Positions 13,007-19,909 of a stretch of 43,026 bases of DNA are shown here, one piece after another. Position 1 is the first letter of the stretch. Each line of letters opens with the position of its first letter. The notes under the pieces were generated by a model. The model worked only from the letters and a program-made list of their open reading frames with translations. It was not told the origin of the DNA and did no database searches. The position numbers and the translations under genes are program-made. Source of the DNA: a virus. The stretch spans positions 1 through 43,026 of IMG/VR virus record IMGVR_UViG_3300017605_000446; one strand, given 5' to 3'.

Positions 13007-13821
13007 CACGCGACCTTCGGGCACGGCTCGGACGGCTTGTGGTCGCCCCCGCACTCGGGGCACGCTGGCGCCACGTCGATAACGGCGGACGCCGCTGGCG
13101 GGGGCTCGGCCAGGAGCGGGTCGGGCGACGTCGGCGGAGGCAGGCTCGCGCGGACGGCCACGTCCTCCCGCGGCGGGTAGTCCTGCGCTTCCTCCGCGAT
13201 CGGGAATCCGCCAAGCACCTCGGACCAGTGGTCCTTCGCGTGGAAGCCCACGGCGCGCCACATGAGCTGCCGGTCGGGGTACGTCACCCACGGCGTCGGC
13301 TCGCCCTTCCGCCCCGTCTTCCCCCAGAGGCCGGCCGTCTTCGCCGCCGCGACGCCGAACTCCGTCCGCTCCTCGCGCGTGGCCCCGACACGGAGCGAGA
13401 CGCAGACGCCCTTCATGGCGTCGCCGGTCCCCTCGGACCAGTGGCGGATGTACTTGCACCGCGGGTCCGCGCGGATGAGGCCGACGGCCGCCTGCCCCCG
13501 CCACGACGTGTTGCCGTTGATGACCACGACGGACTGAAGCGAGTGCATCGGCGTGAGCCCGGCCTCCATGCCCGTCTGGATGGCTAGGGCGACTTGGCCG
13601 ACCGACGTCATCCCCTTCGGGGCCACGGCCCCGGCCAGCGCCGTCTGAGCGAACCGCCAGAGCTCGGCGAACGAGCGAAGCTGGACGCCCCGGTCGGACA
13701 TGACCATCGGCGACTTCCCCTTCGTCTCCACCAGAGCGGGCGGCTCCGCCTTCGCGGCCTCCACCATCGCCGCGGCGTTCGCCTCCTCGGTCACGGTCGC
13801 GTCCGAAACCTCTTCACTCAT
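13006..13821 (-). CDS. recT: RecT-like single-strand annealing protein
   Basis: 271 aa. Core blocks: RSFAELWRFAQTALAGAVAP, SVGQVALAIQTGMEAGLTPM, HSLQSVVVINGNTSWRGQAA, GLIRADPRCKYIRHWSEG, GVAAAKTAGLWGKTGR and PWVTYPDRQLMWRAVGF. These match the RecT family (paired helices, 'G..al.sl..i.vi.G', terminal 'W.typ..m...RA'). It anneals complementary single strands made by the partner exonuclease, driving phage recombination. The C-terminus is Pro-rich and ends in a four-Cys/His knuckle (CPECGGDHKPSEPCP), an optional add-on. Two ATGs overlap the exonuclease stop (13824 and 13821); the second has the better RBS distance. Confidence 0.85.
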   Translation of the reverse strand: MSEEVSDATVTEEANAAAMVEAAKAEPPALVETKGKSPMVMSDRGVQLRSFAELWRFAQTALAGAVAPKGMTSVGQVALAIQTGMEAGLTPMHSLQSVVVINGNTSWRGQAAVGLIRADPRCKYIRHWSEGTGDAMKGVCVSLRVGATREERTEFGVAAAKTAGLWGKTGRKGEPTPWVTYPDRQLMWRAVGFHAKDHWSEVLGGFPIAEEAQDYPPREDVAVRASLPPPTSPDPLLAEPPPAASAVIDVAPACPECGGDHKPSEPCPKVA

Positions 13822-14672
13822 CATTCCCCCTGTGTCGGACGGAAGGCCCACGGCGGCAGGCTCACGTAGTCGATGCCGTCCGGGTAGCCCGGCCAGCGGC
13901 CCGACTTCACGCACTCGGCGTACTCGGTCAGGTGCTTCTGGTAGTCGTCGCGCCCGAGCTGTAGCGCGTCCTCTTCCATCTCGTAGACCGCCGCGCAGTA
14001 CGGCGGCTCCTTCTCGATGGCGATGAAGATGAACTTGCGCTCGTGCGGCGCGAGGGCGTTGAGCCCGTCGAGATACAGCGCCGCCTGCTGGTGGTAATGG
14101 AAGGTGTGGACGTCCTTGGAGAAGGACGAGCGGGCCGCGTTCCGCGTCGTCTTCACGTCCACGATGCACGGCCAGCCCGCCATCGACGTCAGCCGGTCCA
14201 GCCGCGCCTTGACGCGGAGCCCGGTCCCCTCGTCCACCCAGAGCGCGGACACCTCGTTGAGCCCCTGGCCGCGCAGCAGTTCGGCCGCTGTCGGGTGCGC
14301 CCAGACGCCGGCACACATGGCGATGCAGAGGTCGTATTCGTCCTTCGTGATGATGGAGTGTCCGCCGTGCTCGGCCTGGAACTCCTGCCACTCCAGCTTC
14401 CCGGCCGTCGTCCGCTTGTCGATCTTCGGCGCCGCCACGAACTCGGCCTCGAACCGGGCGGGCTCGAGGATGGCGACGTGCGCGGCCCACCCGAGGGCCT
14501 GGGCCTCCGTCTGGTCGGCGGGGCTCACGATGGCCTCGCGCGCGTGGGCCGCTGTCCGGTTGAAGAACCGGAGCTTCGAGTGATTGATGGCGTCCCACCG
14601 CGCGTACGTGTCGTATGGCACGTTCCGGTGCAGGCCGACCGAAACGGAAGGCACGACCACTTCGGCGCTCAT
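13821..14672 (-). CDS. RecE/YqaJ-like exonuclease (PD-(D/E)XK)
   Basis: 283 aa. Motifs in order: GWAAHVAILEPARFEAEFV (G..H..ILEP with H65), E140, RVKARLDRL (D159), CIVDVKTTRNAA (D172, K174: DxK), and HTFHYHQQAALYLDGL (QxxxY around Q195-Y200). This is the catalytic order of RecE/exodeoxyribonuclease VIII, which resects double-strand ends 5' to 3' for the annealing partner RecT directly downstream. The start ATG at 14672 has GGGAGGG 7 nt upstream; the ATG at 14678 is too close to that RBS. Confidence 0.88.
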   Translation of the reverse strand: MSAEVVVPSVSVGLHRNVPYDTYARWDAINHSKLRFFNRTAAHAREAIVSPADQTEAQALGWAAHVAILEPARFEAEFVAAPKIDKRTTAGKLEWQEFQAEHGGHSIITKDEYDLCIAMCAGVWAHPTAAELLRGQGLNEVSALWVDEGTGLRVKARLDRLTSMAGWPCIVDVKTTRNAARSSFSKDVHTFHYHQQAALYLDGLNALAPHERKFIFIAIEKEPPYCAAVYEMEEDALQLGRDDYQKHLTEYAECVKSGRWPGYPDGIDYVSLPPWAFRPTQGE

Positions 14673-14842
14673 CGGCATCCCTCCCGGTTACACTGACCGT
14701 CCTCGTCCAGCGGCAGGCCGCAGCCGGGGCAGAGCTGCTTCGCGAGCCGCGCCATAGCCTCGTCCGTCTTGCGTACCGTCTCTCCCGTCACCGGGAAGTT
14801 GTGGAGGCCGGGCAGGCTGTAGAACCAGGCGCGCGCGTTCAC
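14669..14842 (-). CDS. zinc-ribbon miniprotein
   Basis: 57 aa from GTG 14842 (GTGA overlap), below common length cutoffs. C-terminal LCPGCGLPLDEDGQCNREGC has four Cys (CxxC...CxxxxC), a compact zinc knuckle; the N-terminal half is helical (FYSLPGLHNFPVTGETVRK). The stop overlaps the exonuclease start. Function unknown. Confidence 0.58.
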   Translation of the reverse strand: MNARAWFYSLPGLHNFPVTGETVRKTDEAMARLAKQLCPGCGLPLDEDGQCNREGCR

Positions 14843-15111
14843 GACTTGCCGCTCCTGACCATGTGGCGGTCCGCGCCACCGCGGGCCTGCATCCGCTCCC
14901 TCGTCTTCAACTCCGCCGCGTGGATTTCCTCGATGGTCGCGGGGCGCCTCGGCCAGGGCGAGCCCTTCGCGTGCCAGCAGTCCGAGCACAGCTTCCGGCC
15001 GCCGAAGTCCACGAACAGGAGGAACGCCTTGTGGCACCCGTCGCACGCGAACAGGTCCGCCATCGCGTACTCGCTGGCGGGGTCGTTGACGTATTCGGGC
15101 TCGGCGTTCAT
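14839..15111 (-). CDS. zinc-finger small protein
   Basis: 90 aa, start MNAEPEYVND at 15111 (ATGA overlap). ADLFACDGCHKAFLLF and GGRKLCSDCWHAKG form a C4 finger resembling DksA/TraR-type or ribbon fingers, followed by a helical region (ATIEEIHAAELKTRERMQ). It may act on transcription or DNA; not assignable. Confidence 0.65.
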   Translation of the reverse strand: MNAEPEYVNDPASEYAMADLFACDGCHKAFLLFVDFGGRKLCSDCWHAKGSPWPRRPATIEEIHAAELKTRERMQARGGADRHMVRSGKS

Positions 15112-15245
15112 CGGGTCCGGTCCTGCTTGGCGGGGCAGCGCACGCAGCGCCGCCGCTCGATGGGCCTCGGCGCGTCCCACCTCCAGAACACGCGCATCCA
15201 GTCGGACCACAGGTGTAGGCCCACGAGGCAGCGGAGGTCCCTCAC
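15108..15245 (-). CDS. small Trp/Cys-rich protein
   Basis: 45 aa from GTG 15245 (GTGA overlap). LVGLHLWSDWMRVFWRWDAP followed by RRRCVRCPAKQ. An amphipathic Trp-rich segment with a Cys pair. Supported mainly by the coupled start/stop pattern of the operon. Confidence 0.45.
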   Translation of the reverse strand: MRDLRCLVGLHLWSDWMRVFWRWDAPRPIERRRCVRCPAKQDRTR

Positions 15246-15496
15246 GCGACGTTCCCCGTGCCATCGCGCGAGAACTCCTGACGCCCGCCGGCCCCTTCGC
15301 GCGTGAAGATGGCGCGTCCAGGCCGCACGTAGCCGCTGCCCTGCTCGCCCGAATCGTCCAAGTCCGCGAAGGCCCTGCCGCACGTCTCGCACCTGTAGCC
15401 GCCCATCGGCCCGGCCCGGCGTACCCTGTGGCGGAGCAGTCCGACCCAGCAGAGGGCGGCGATGGTGACGAGCCCGACCTTGACCGCGCGCCTCAT
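15242..15496 (-). CDS. membrane-anchored zinc-ribbon-like protein
   Basis: 84 aa, start MRRAVKVGLVTIA at 15496 (ATGA overlap). One TM segment at about residues 5-22 (VKVGLVTIAALCWVGLLRHR), then a soluble part with YRCETCGRAFADLDD, one CxxC. The rest is Gly/Arg-rich. Short membrane proteins of the early region can act in exclusion or host takeover; not determined. Confidence 0.6.
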   Translation of the reverse strand: MRRAVKVGLVTIAALCWVGLLRHRVRRAGPMGGYRCETCGRAFADLDDSGEQGSGYVRPGRAIFTREGAGGRQEFSRDGTGNVA

Positions 15497-15777
15497 CGGA
15501 GCAGCCTTCCCGCGGCCCGCCTCTGCCGAGAGTTCGCCAGCACCCGCCTGTATTCCACGTCGCGCTCCTTCCGCCAGGCCAGGAAATCCCGGTACACCGT
15601 CCACAGGTCCAGCGCATCGCACAGGACCACGAGGGAGACGAGGAAGGCCACCGCACCCGTCAGGTAGATCCAGCCGGTGAGCGTCAGGGCGGGCGCGATG
15701 GACACGACGAGGGCGGTCAGGGCGAGCGCCGCCGTCTTGAACCGCTTGCGACCGCGTATGGCGATGAGCGTCTGCAT
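15493..15777 (-). CDS. small two-TM protein
   Basis: 94 aa, start MQTLIAIRGRKRF at 15777, with GGAGG 8 nt upstream; an in-frame GTG at 15786 is too near that RBS. Two TM helices (about 17-34 and 37-55: TAALALTALVVSIAPALTL and YLTGAVAFLVSLVVLC), then a basic helical tail. Unknown function. Confidence 0.65.
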   Translation of the reverse strand: MQTLIAIRGRKRFKTAALALTALVVSIAPALTLTGWIYLTGAVAFLVSLVVLCDALDLWTVYRDFLAWRKERDVEYRRVLANSRQRRAAGRLLR

Positions 15778-15823
15778 CGAAGACACCTCCGGTTCACGTC
15801 GGCACGGCTTCGCTGCGGCTGGT

Positions 15824-16063
15824 CTAGTGGGTTGCGGCTCGCTCCTCGGACACCGACTTCAACGTCACGCGACTACGGCTCGCCATCCACTCCATGACCT
15901 CGGACAGCCACCAGCCCACGCGCCCGTTCTTCACCTGGGTGTCCGTGAGCTTCACTCGACGGGGGAACTTCCCTTCACGCTCCAGGCGCCAGCAGGTGGT
16001 GCCGCTGATGCCGGTGAGCTGCCTGCGCTCGGGTTCGCGGACGAGGCGGTCGGGCTCGCTCAC
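15824..16063 (-). CDS. AlpA-family excisionase-like regulator
   Basis: 79 aa, GTG 16063 overlapping the previous stop. RRQLTGISGTTCWRLEREGK then FPRRVKLTDTQVKNGRVGWW and LSEVMEWMASRSRV: the winged MerR-like HTH of AlpA/excisionase proteins, including the typical 'G.s..t.wRle..G.FP..v.l......GW...ev..W' spacing. Members bind DNA to regulate integrase or early genes. The last gene of the regulator trio. Confidence 0.82.
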   Translation of the reverse strand: MSEPDRLVREPERRQLTGISGTTCWRLEREGKFPRRVKLTDTQVKNGRVGWWLSEVMEWMASRSRVTLKSVSEERAATH

Positions 16064-16641
16064 CGCTTCGGCTCCAGTGCCCGCCGCACGATGGCCCGCG
16101 TCGCGTCGATGCTGCGCTGCAGGTCTTCCAGTTCGGGCTGCACGGCGCGCGCCTCGTGCTCGTCCAGCACGCCGTCATTCGCAAGACCCGTGACGATCTT
16201 CGCGACGACTCGGCTGTGCTTCACCGACAGGTCCGCCACGTTTTCGTGGGCTTCCATGTCGTGCCCCTTGAGGGCGACGAGTTCGTAGCCCAGCACTGCT
16301 GCGAGTTCTGTGATGGCTGCCTTGGCCGCCTGCCGTCCCTCCCTGACGTGCGACGTGGAGAAGCGACACAGGTCCGCCAGCGTAATGTTCTTGTCGCCCA
16401 GGAGCGCCGCCCGGAAGCCCTGCGCCGAGCGGGTGCCGCGCATGTTGACGGCCTCTCCGTTGATGGCCTCGTGGATGCCGTGAAGGGCTCGCGCTTCCAC
16501 CTCGGCCGCATCCGGATACGCCGCCGCGAGTTCCGCATTTCGCACGGCGATGCGGCGGCGAAAGGGTGCGATCGGCGACTCCGGCGCATCTTCCGAGATG
16601 GCCACTCTGCGGCCGATACTCTGCGGCATGGTGACGCTCAC
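16060..16641 (-). CDS. phage regulatory protein, CII (CP76)-like
   Basis: 193 aa; GTG 16641 overlaps the previous stop (GTGA), with ATG 16629 (MPQSIGRR) as alternative. Central region (ALHGIHEAINGEAVNMRGTR, then ITLADLCRF, EGRQAAKAAITELAAVLG) and a C-terminal long helix (VVAKIVTGLANDGVLDEHEA through ELEDLQRSIDATRAIVRR) follow the general plan of P2-type CII regulators, with a terminal 'DG.l...E' helix. Assignment rests on layout, not on a clear signature. Position second after the repressor's divergent partner fits a lysis/lysogeny regulator. Confidence 0.5.
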   Translation of the reverse strand: MSVTMPQSIGRRVAISEDAPESPIAPFRRRIAVRNAELAAAYPDAAEVEARALHGIHEAINGEAVNMRGTRSAQGFRAALLGDKNITLADLCRFSTSHVREGRQAAKAAITELAAVLGYELVALKGHDMEAHENVADLSVKHSRVVAKIVTGLANDGVLDEHEARAVQPELEDLQRSIDATRAIVRRALEPKR

Positions 16642-16844
16642 TGCCGGGCCGCCTTCTTCGCACGGGCCTTCGCGAACCGCTCCACCTCAGCACGGAGGAA
16701 CAGGCGGATGGAGTTCGCGCCGGCCGTCCTGGCCGCCACCTTCAACCGCCCCTCGTCGGCCAAGTTCCGGACGTAGGACGGGCTGCACGCCAGCACCACC
16801 GCCACGTCCTGCGGGGTCAGAAACTCGGCTACTGCAGAACCCAT
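16638..16844 (-). CDS. excisionase-like HTH protein (first leftward early gene)
   Basis: 68 aa, start MGSAVAEFLTPQDVA at 16844 with GGGAGG 5 nt upstream. AEFLTPQDVAVVLACSPSYV then RNLADEGRLKVAARTAG and RLFLRAEVERFAKAR: a MerR-like/HTH_17 excisionase domain. It is the first gene transcribed leftward from the early promoter and is opposite the repressor, the position of cro/xis-like genes. It could be the Cro-equivalent or the excisionase. Confidence 0.78.
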   Translation of the reverse strand: MGSAVAEFLTPQDVAVVLACSPSYVRNLADEGRLKVAARTAGANSIRLFLRAEVERFAKARAKKAARQ

Positions 16845-16865
16845 TCGGCCTCCCGTGGAGCGTGT

Positions 16866-16894
16866 AACATGCTTGACACTCCGTCCACAGATAA
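16866..16894 (-). promoter_or_regulatory. weak second leftward -35/-10-like pair
   Basis: TTATCT (16894-16889), 17 nt, CATGTT (16871-16866). The -10 equals that of the CATGTTG family but lacks its GGGCG context. It overlaps the CTTGACAC repeat at 16872-16879, so a bound repressor would cover it. Confidence 0.3.
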
Positions 16895-16920
16895 TACGCA
16901 TCTCTCCCCCCCGTGTCAAG
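16872..16920. promoter_or_regulatory. inverted CTTGACAC pair, candidate repressor operators
   Basis: CTTGACAC at 16872-16879 and its exact complement GTGTCAAG at 16913-16920, 33 bp apart. The second copy carries the -35 of the leftward early promoter; the first can supply the -35 of a rightward promoter toward the repressor (TTGACA 16873-16878, no good -10). The pair lies between the repressor and the early genes, where operators are expected. Confidence 0.6.
16891..16919 (-). promoter_or_regulatory. leftward early promoter, near-consensus sigma70
   Basis: TTGACA (16919-16914), a 17 nt spacer containing a G7 run, and TATTAT (16896-16891). Predicted start around 16884, giving a 40 nt leader before the ATG at 16844. 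It is the best promoter in the window and drives the excisionase-like, CII-like and early genes. Its -35 lies in a CTTGACAC repeat. Confidence 0.8.
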
Positions 16921-16979
16921 TCTTTTCGCGTCACCATGGACGGATAGTCCAAATGCCTCCATCTCACCCGGTGAAATCG

Positions 16980-17396
16980 ATGTTTCCAGAACGTCTAGCG
17001 GCGCGACGCGAAGAACTCGAACTCACCCAGAAGGAGGTCGGGGAGCGGGTCGGAAAGTCGAACTCGGCCGTGTCGAAGTGGGAGGAAGGGAGCCGGGAAC
17101 CCGACTACACGACCCTGATCCGCCTGGCGGCGGTGCTGCACGTCTCGGTCGAATGGCTGATTGGGACAGACGGCGCCCCTTCACCGCCACGGCCGCATCT
17201 ACGTCTGGAGGAGGGAAAGCGCCTGATTAGATCGGCGCGGGAGATCGTCGAGGCGCTCGTCTCGCTGCTACCCGATGGCGACGAGCAGGACGAATGGATG
17301 AAGCAACTGGCGGAGGAGGCCGCACCGGACGCACCGCGTCGATCTGGCGGTCAATCTCCGCTTCGGCCAGCCTCAAGGCGTCGAGGGCGGCCATGA
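16980..17396 (+). CDS. Cro/CI-type HTH repressor
   Basis: 138 aa from ATG 16980, preceded by GGTGA at RBS distance. Residues about 4-64 (ERLAARREELELTQKEVGER, GKSNSAVSKWEEGSREPDYT, LIRLAAVLHVSVEWLIGTD) are a typical HTH_3 domain: LTQKEVGERVG is helix 2 and NSAVSKWEEG the recognition helix. The remaining 70 residues are helical then Pro/Arg-rich, with no S24 (LexA-like) peptidase, so induction by RecA cleavage is not expected. It is divergent to the early operon and surrounded by the CTTGACAC sites. The probable lysogeny repressor. Confidence 0.85.
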   Translation: MFPERLAARREELELTQKEVGERVGKSNSAVSKWEEGSREPDYTTLIRLAAVLHVSVEWLIGTDGAPSPPRPHLRLEEGKRLIRSAREIVEALVSLLPDGDEQDEWMKQLAEEAAPDAPRRSGGQSPLRPASRRRGRP

Positions 17397-17507
17397 GATG
17401 CGCTCTCACCGTTGGCTTCTGCAGGGCATCTTCCCCTTTTGTCGGTTGCGAGGTAGACGGGTTTTGTACACCTATCTAGGGCCTGAGTCCACAGGAAACT
17501 CGCCCGA

Positions 17508-17714
17508 ATGCCGATAGAGGAAAGGTCCGGCCTTTGCGGCTACTGCAGGCGCCCCGTTCTAGGTCGCCGGGAAGGGGTGAACCACGTACTGCACGCCATC
17601 ATCAGCATATTCTCATGCGGGCTCTGGTTGCTCGTGTGGCTGCTCATCGTGGTGACTTCGGGGAGCGCGGAGTATGCCTGTCCTACGTGCGGGGGGAAGG
17701 TGACGACGACATGA
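17508..17714 (+). CDS. small membrane protein with a zinc ribbon split by TM
   Basis: 68 aa; AGGAAA 8-9 nt before the ATG. LCGYCRRPVLGRREGVNH, a TM segment (about 29-52, AIISIFSCGLWLLVWLLIVV), then YACPTCGGKV. Two CxxC pairs flank the membrane helix, an arrangement I know from many small prokaryotic and phage proteins of unknown function. Same strand as the repressor and possibly expressed with it in the lysogen, a candidate superinfection-exclusion or conversion gene. It overlaps the 3' end of the opposite-strand gene by 32 nt. Confidence 0.78.
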   Translation: MPIEERSGLCGYCRRPVLGRREGVNHVLHAIISIFSCGLWLLVWLLIVVTSGSAEYACPTCGGKVTTT

Positions 17715-17955
17715 GCAGGGTGCGCGCCTCCAGCAGCAGGCCCTCCAGGTCCGCATCCAGTTGCGTGCCGTCGTGCCGCCGCTGGAATGCCACCCGCACG
17801 ACTTCGAGGGCGAACCTGCGCGCACTGAAGACTTCCTCGGCCAGCCGCAGCGCCGTCTCGGCTCTGACATAGGGACGCCCAGGCTCGCTTCGCACTTCGG
17901 CGCGGAGGTCCACGAGCAGCACGGCGAGTTCGTCGGACGTCAGCGGCACCGTCAT
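17683..17955 (-). CDS. hypothetical protein, third gene after the integrase
   Basis: 90 aa, start MTVPLTSDELAVLL at 17955, with GAGGGG 6 nt plus GAAGGC upstream, the same junction layout as the two genes before it. Helical (VLLVDLRAEVRSEPGRP, RLAEEVFSARRFALEVVRVA). No known domain. It ends over the tail of the plus-strand membrane gene. Confidence 0.65.
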   Translation of the reverse strand: MTVPLTSDELAVLLVDLRAEVRSEPGRPYVRAETALRLAEEVFSARRFALEVVRVAFQRRHDGTQLDADLEGLLLEARTLLMSSSPSPRT

Positions 17956-18131
17956 GCCTTCCCCCTCAGTACGTCCAGCTTCGACGGCGCCACCATCACC
18001 ATCGCCCAGACGATCACGCACACCTCACAAAGAGGTACGTCGATGCCGTGCGGCCGTTCCACCGTGACGGGTCGGCCGGAGCACTCGAAGGCCGGGTGCT
18101 CACACGTCCGCTCTGCGCAGCCGCAATTCAT
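17952..18131 (-). CDS. Cys-rich 59-aa protein with integrase-like tail
   Basis: 59 aa (just below a 60-codon cutoff), ATG 18131 (ATGA overlap). MNCGCAERTCEHPAFECSGR carries a Cys-rich start (four Cys before residue 20), then PLCEVCVIVWAMVMV, another CxxC at the start of a short hydrophobic stretch. The last residues SKLDVLRGKA repeat the tails of the two preceding genes (LTKLDSLRSKA and LTKLDSLRSKP). Reading frame, start and RBS all fit a real gene. Confidence 0.65.
   Translation of the reverse strand: MNCGCAERTCEHPAFECSGRPVTVERPHGIDVPLCEVCVIVWAMVMVAPSKLDVLRGKA
17957..17986 (-). repeat. degenerate third copy of the gene-junction repeat
   Basis: About 20 of 30 positions match the exact 30 bp pair at 18134 and 18469. 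It encodes the SKLDVLRGK tail, the SD-like GAGGGG and ends 6 nt before ATG 17955. Confidence 0.5.
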
Positions 18132-18466
18132 GCCTTGCTCCTCAAGCTATCCAGCTTCGTCAGGTCCGGCATCGTCTCCGTGACCGGGAATGGCGGCTCG
18201 GGCGGGTACAGAAAACGCCAGTGCGTGACGCGCTCATCGTCGGCATCGAGCCATAGGCCGTGTGCATCCATCCATCCCGGCGCGTGCATTTGTGGACCGA
18301 GTCCACGGTCCACGCTCGCCCCCGGGCCAATCCAGCGCGCTACGATCACCATGCCGTAACCGTCGTCGTCGTTCCCGAGCGCGGGTAGATAGGCCCACAC
18401 GGGCCCGTTGTGGTTCGGCGGCCGGTCATCCGGATATCGGTACCACTCGTCTCCTGACTCGATCAC
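18128..18466 (-). CDS. hypothetical protein, second gene of the integrase-tail series
   Basis: 112 aa from GTG 18466 (GTGA overlap with the integrase stop). WYRYPDDRPPNHNGPVWAYL, VIVARWIGPGASVDRGLG, GLWLDADDERVTHWRFLYPP: an aromatic-rich small beta/alpha protein of a type common as phage DUF proteins ('..VthW...p.PP'). The final ten residues, TKLDSLRSKA, are a copy of the integrase C-terminus, encoded by an exact 30 bp repeat. Function unknown. Confidence 0.7.
   Translation of the reverse strand: MIESGDEWYRYPDDRPPNHNGPVWAYLPALGNDDDGYGMVIVARWIGPGASVDRGLGPQMHAPGWMDAHGLWLDADDERVTHWRFLYPPEPPFPVTETMPDLTKLDSLRSKA
18134..18163 (-). repeat. 30 bp direct repeat, copy 1 (gene-junction cassette end)
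   Basis: Identical to 18469-18498. Read on the minus strand it encodes LTKLDSLRSK at the end of a gene and contains GAGGAG, placed 6 nt before the next start codon. Spacing between copies is 335 bp, exactly one gene. Confidence 0.9.
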
Positions 18467-19551
18467 GGCTTGCTCCTCAAGCTATCCAGCTTCGTCAGCC
18501 CCTCCGCGATCATCTTCTCGTCGACGATCGCGTACCGCTTGAACACGCTGGCCGTCTTCCATCCCCCGATGGCCATGGCCACCGACTGCGAGATCCCGGC
18601 CCGGATCATGTTCCTCGCCGCGCTCCGCCGCATGTCGTGGACGAGCCGCCCCGGCAGTCCAGCCCGCTTGCACGCCCCCGCCCAGGCCCCGAGGAACGCC
18701 AGCACGGGACGCCCGCCACGATGGAACACCCACGGCACGATCCGCCCCTCTCGCTTCTCCAGGCTGTCCGTGTTCGTGCGCTGCACCTCGATCACTTCCT
18801 TCAGCGCCGGCAGCGCCGCATACGGGATAGTACGCGCCTCGTCGTTCTTCGATTCCTCGATCCGGATGACACCCGCCCTCATGTCCACCATGCGCCACTG
18901 CAGCGACGTGGCCTCTGTCTTCCGCCAGCCCGTCCAGTACAGGAACGTCACCAGCGGCTGCAGGTCCGTGGGCAGCTTCAGCATGATGGCCCGGAACTGC
19001 TCCGGCTCGAGGAACCCGGCCCGCGGCCTGTCCTCCCTGAGCAGGGAGAACGACGGCAGCACGGACAGCCTACCAAGGGCCACGGCCAGCCTGAGCCCGC
19101 GGCGGAGCTGGGCAAGCTCCCGGTTGATGGTCCCGTTCCGCACGCCCTCACTTCTCCGCGCGGCCTTGTACGAGGCGATGGAGGAAGCCGACACCATGCG
19201 CGCGATGGGCCCATCCCCGAAATGCTGCTTCAGGTGCTGGAAGGCGCCCGTGACGTTGCGGCTGCTGCGCCGCTTGTTCTCCACGTAGTCGTTCGCCACC
19301 AGGTGCTCGAGGTCGTCGATGGTCGTCTTCTGCGTGGCTGGGTCACGGGCTTCGCCGCGGTCGGCCGCCGCCACGCGCGCGCGCAGCAGCTTCTCGGCCT
19401 CGCTCTTGATGGTCGTCTCGGAGGACTCGCGGATGCGCCGTCGTGCCCCGCGCGGGCCCACGCGGTAGGAGATCCACCACACGGCCTGCTCCACGCCGTT
19501 CGTCTTGGGGCGCCATACGGTGCCCGCTCCGTGCGGCCGTCGCTTCGTCAC
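18463..19551 (-). CDS. int: tyrosine recombinase integrase
   Basis: 362 aa. N-terminal AP2-like strand region (GAGTVWRPKTNGVEQAVWWI), core-binding helices (about 75-165), and a catalytic domain with TGWRKTEATSLQW (R210), EESKNDEARTIP (K235), VHDMRRSAARNM (H305, R308), GGWKTASVF (W331) and nucleophile Y340 in FKRYAIV. All six catalytic positions are present, so the enzyme should be active: it inserts the phage at a host tRNA 3' end and excises it. It starts at GTG 19551 (GTGA). It ends LTKLDSLRSKP, a tail copied on the next two genes. Confidence 0.95.
   Translation of the reverse strand: MTKRRPHGAGTVWRPKTNGVEQAVWWISYRVGPRGARRRIRESSETTIKSEAEKLLRARVAAADRGEARDPATQKTTIDDLEHLVANDYVENKRRSSRNVTGAFQHLKQHFGDGPIARMVSASSIASYKAARRSEGVRNGTINRELAQLRRGLRLAVALGRLSVLPSFSLLREDRPRAGFLEPEQFRAIMLKLPTDLQPLVTFLYWTGWRKTEATSLQWRMVDMRAGVIRIEESKNDEARTIPYAALPALKEVIEVQRTNTDSLEKREGRIVPWVFHRGGRPVLAFLGAWAGACKRAGLPGRLVHDMRRSAARNMIRAGISQSVAMAIGGWKTASVFKRYAIVDEKMIAEGLTKLDSLRSKP
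18469..18498 (-). repeat. 30 bp direct repeat, copy 2 (integrase 3' end)
   Basis: Exact copy of 18134-18163. It forms the last ten integrase codons and the RBS of the following gene, so it is probably the ancestral copy: the sequence fits the natural C-terminal helix of integrases. Confidence 0.9.
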
Positions 19552-19847
19552 GGCTTCTCGTTGAGTGTGCGCTCGACGGCGTCGAAGTTCTTCGTCGCTA
19601 CATCGACCGCCCGCGCCATTCCCGTGCGCGCTCGCTCGATGCGCTCCTGCGCGGCCGCGCGCACCTTCGGGTCTGCTGAGGCGAGCGCCTCCCAGATGTG
19701 CCGCGGGATTCCCAATGGGGCGCGGATGCGCCGCAACTCAGCCACAGCTTGGAGGATCAGGCCGCCGAAACCGCGCGCGGCGCCGCCCTTGGCGTGCTCT
19801 TCCAATTCGGCCAATTCCTCGTCCGTCAACGGCTTCTCGTAGTCCAT
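19548..19847 (-). CDS. hypothetical helical protein before the integrase
   Basis: 99 aa, ATG 19847 with GGAGG 6 nt upstream. Helical and charged (LTDEELAELEEHAKGGAARG, ILQAVAELRRIRAPLG, ADPKVRAAAQERIERARTGM). It may be a recombination directionality or integrase-accessory factor by position, but no motif supports this. It overlaps the integrase start by GTGA. Confidence 0.66.
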   Translation of the reverse strand: MDYEKPLTDEELAELEEHAKGGAARGFGGLILQAVAELRRIRAPLGIPRHIWEALASADPKVRAAAQERIERARTGMARAVDVATKNFDAVERTLNEKP

Positions 19848-19909
19848 CCGGCACCTCCGAAACGGAGCCTATCAAATGGCCACGGTTTGGTTCAAGCTAT
19901 TTCGTTAAG

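Noticed and set aside
16380-16460. GCGCATGTTG inside the CII-like gene as another member of the promoter family
   Set aside because: It lies in the middle of a gene on the opposite orientation, and only the core matches; no -35.
17227-17409. Minus-strand 60-codon frame opposite the repressor 3' end
   Set aside because: Its first 25 residues look helical, but the rest is Pro/Arg shadow of the repressor gene, with no RBS at the start.
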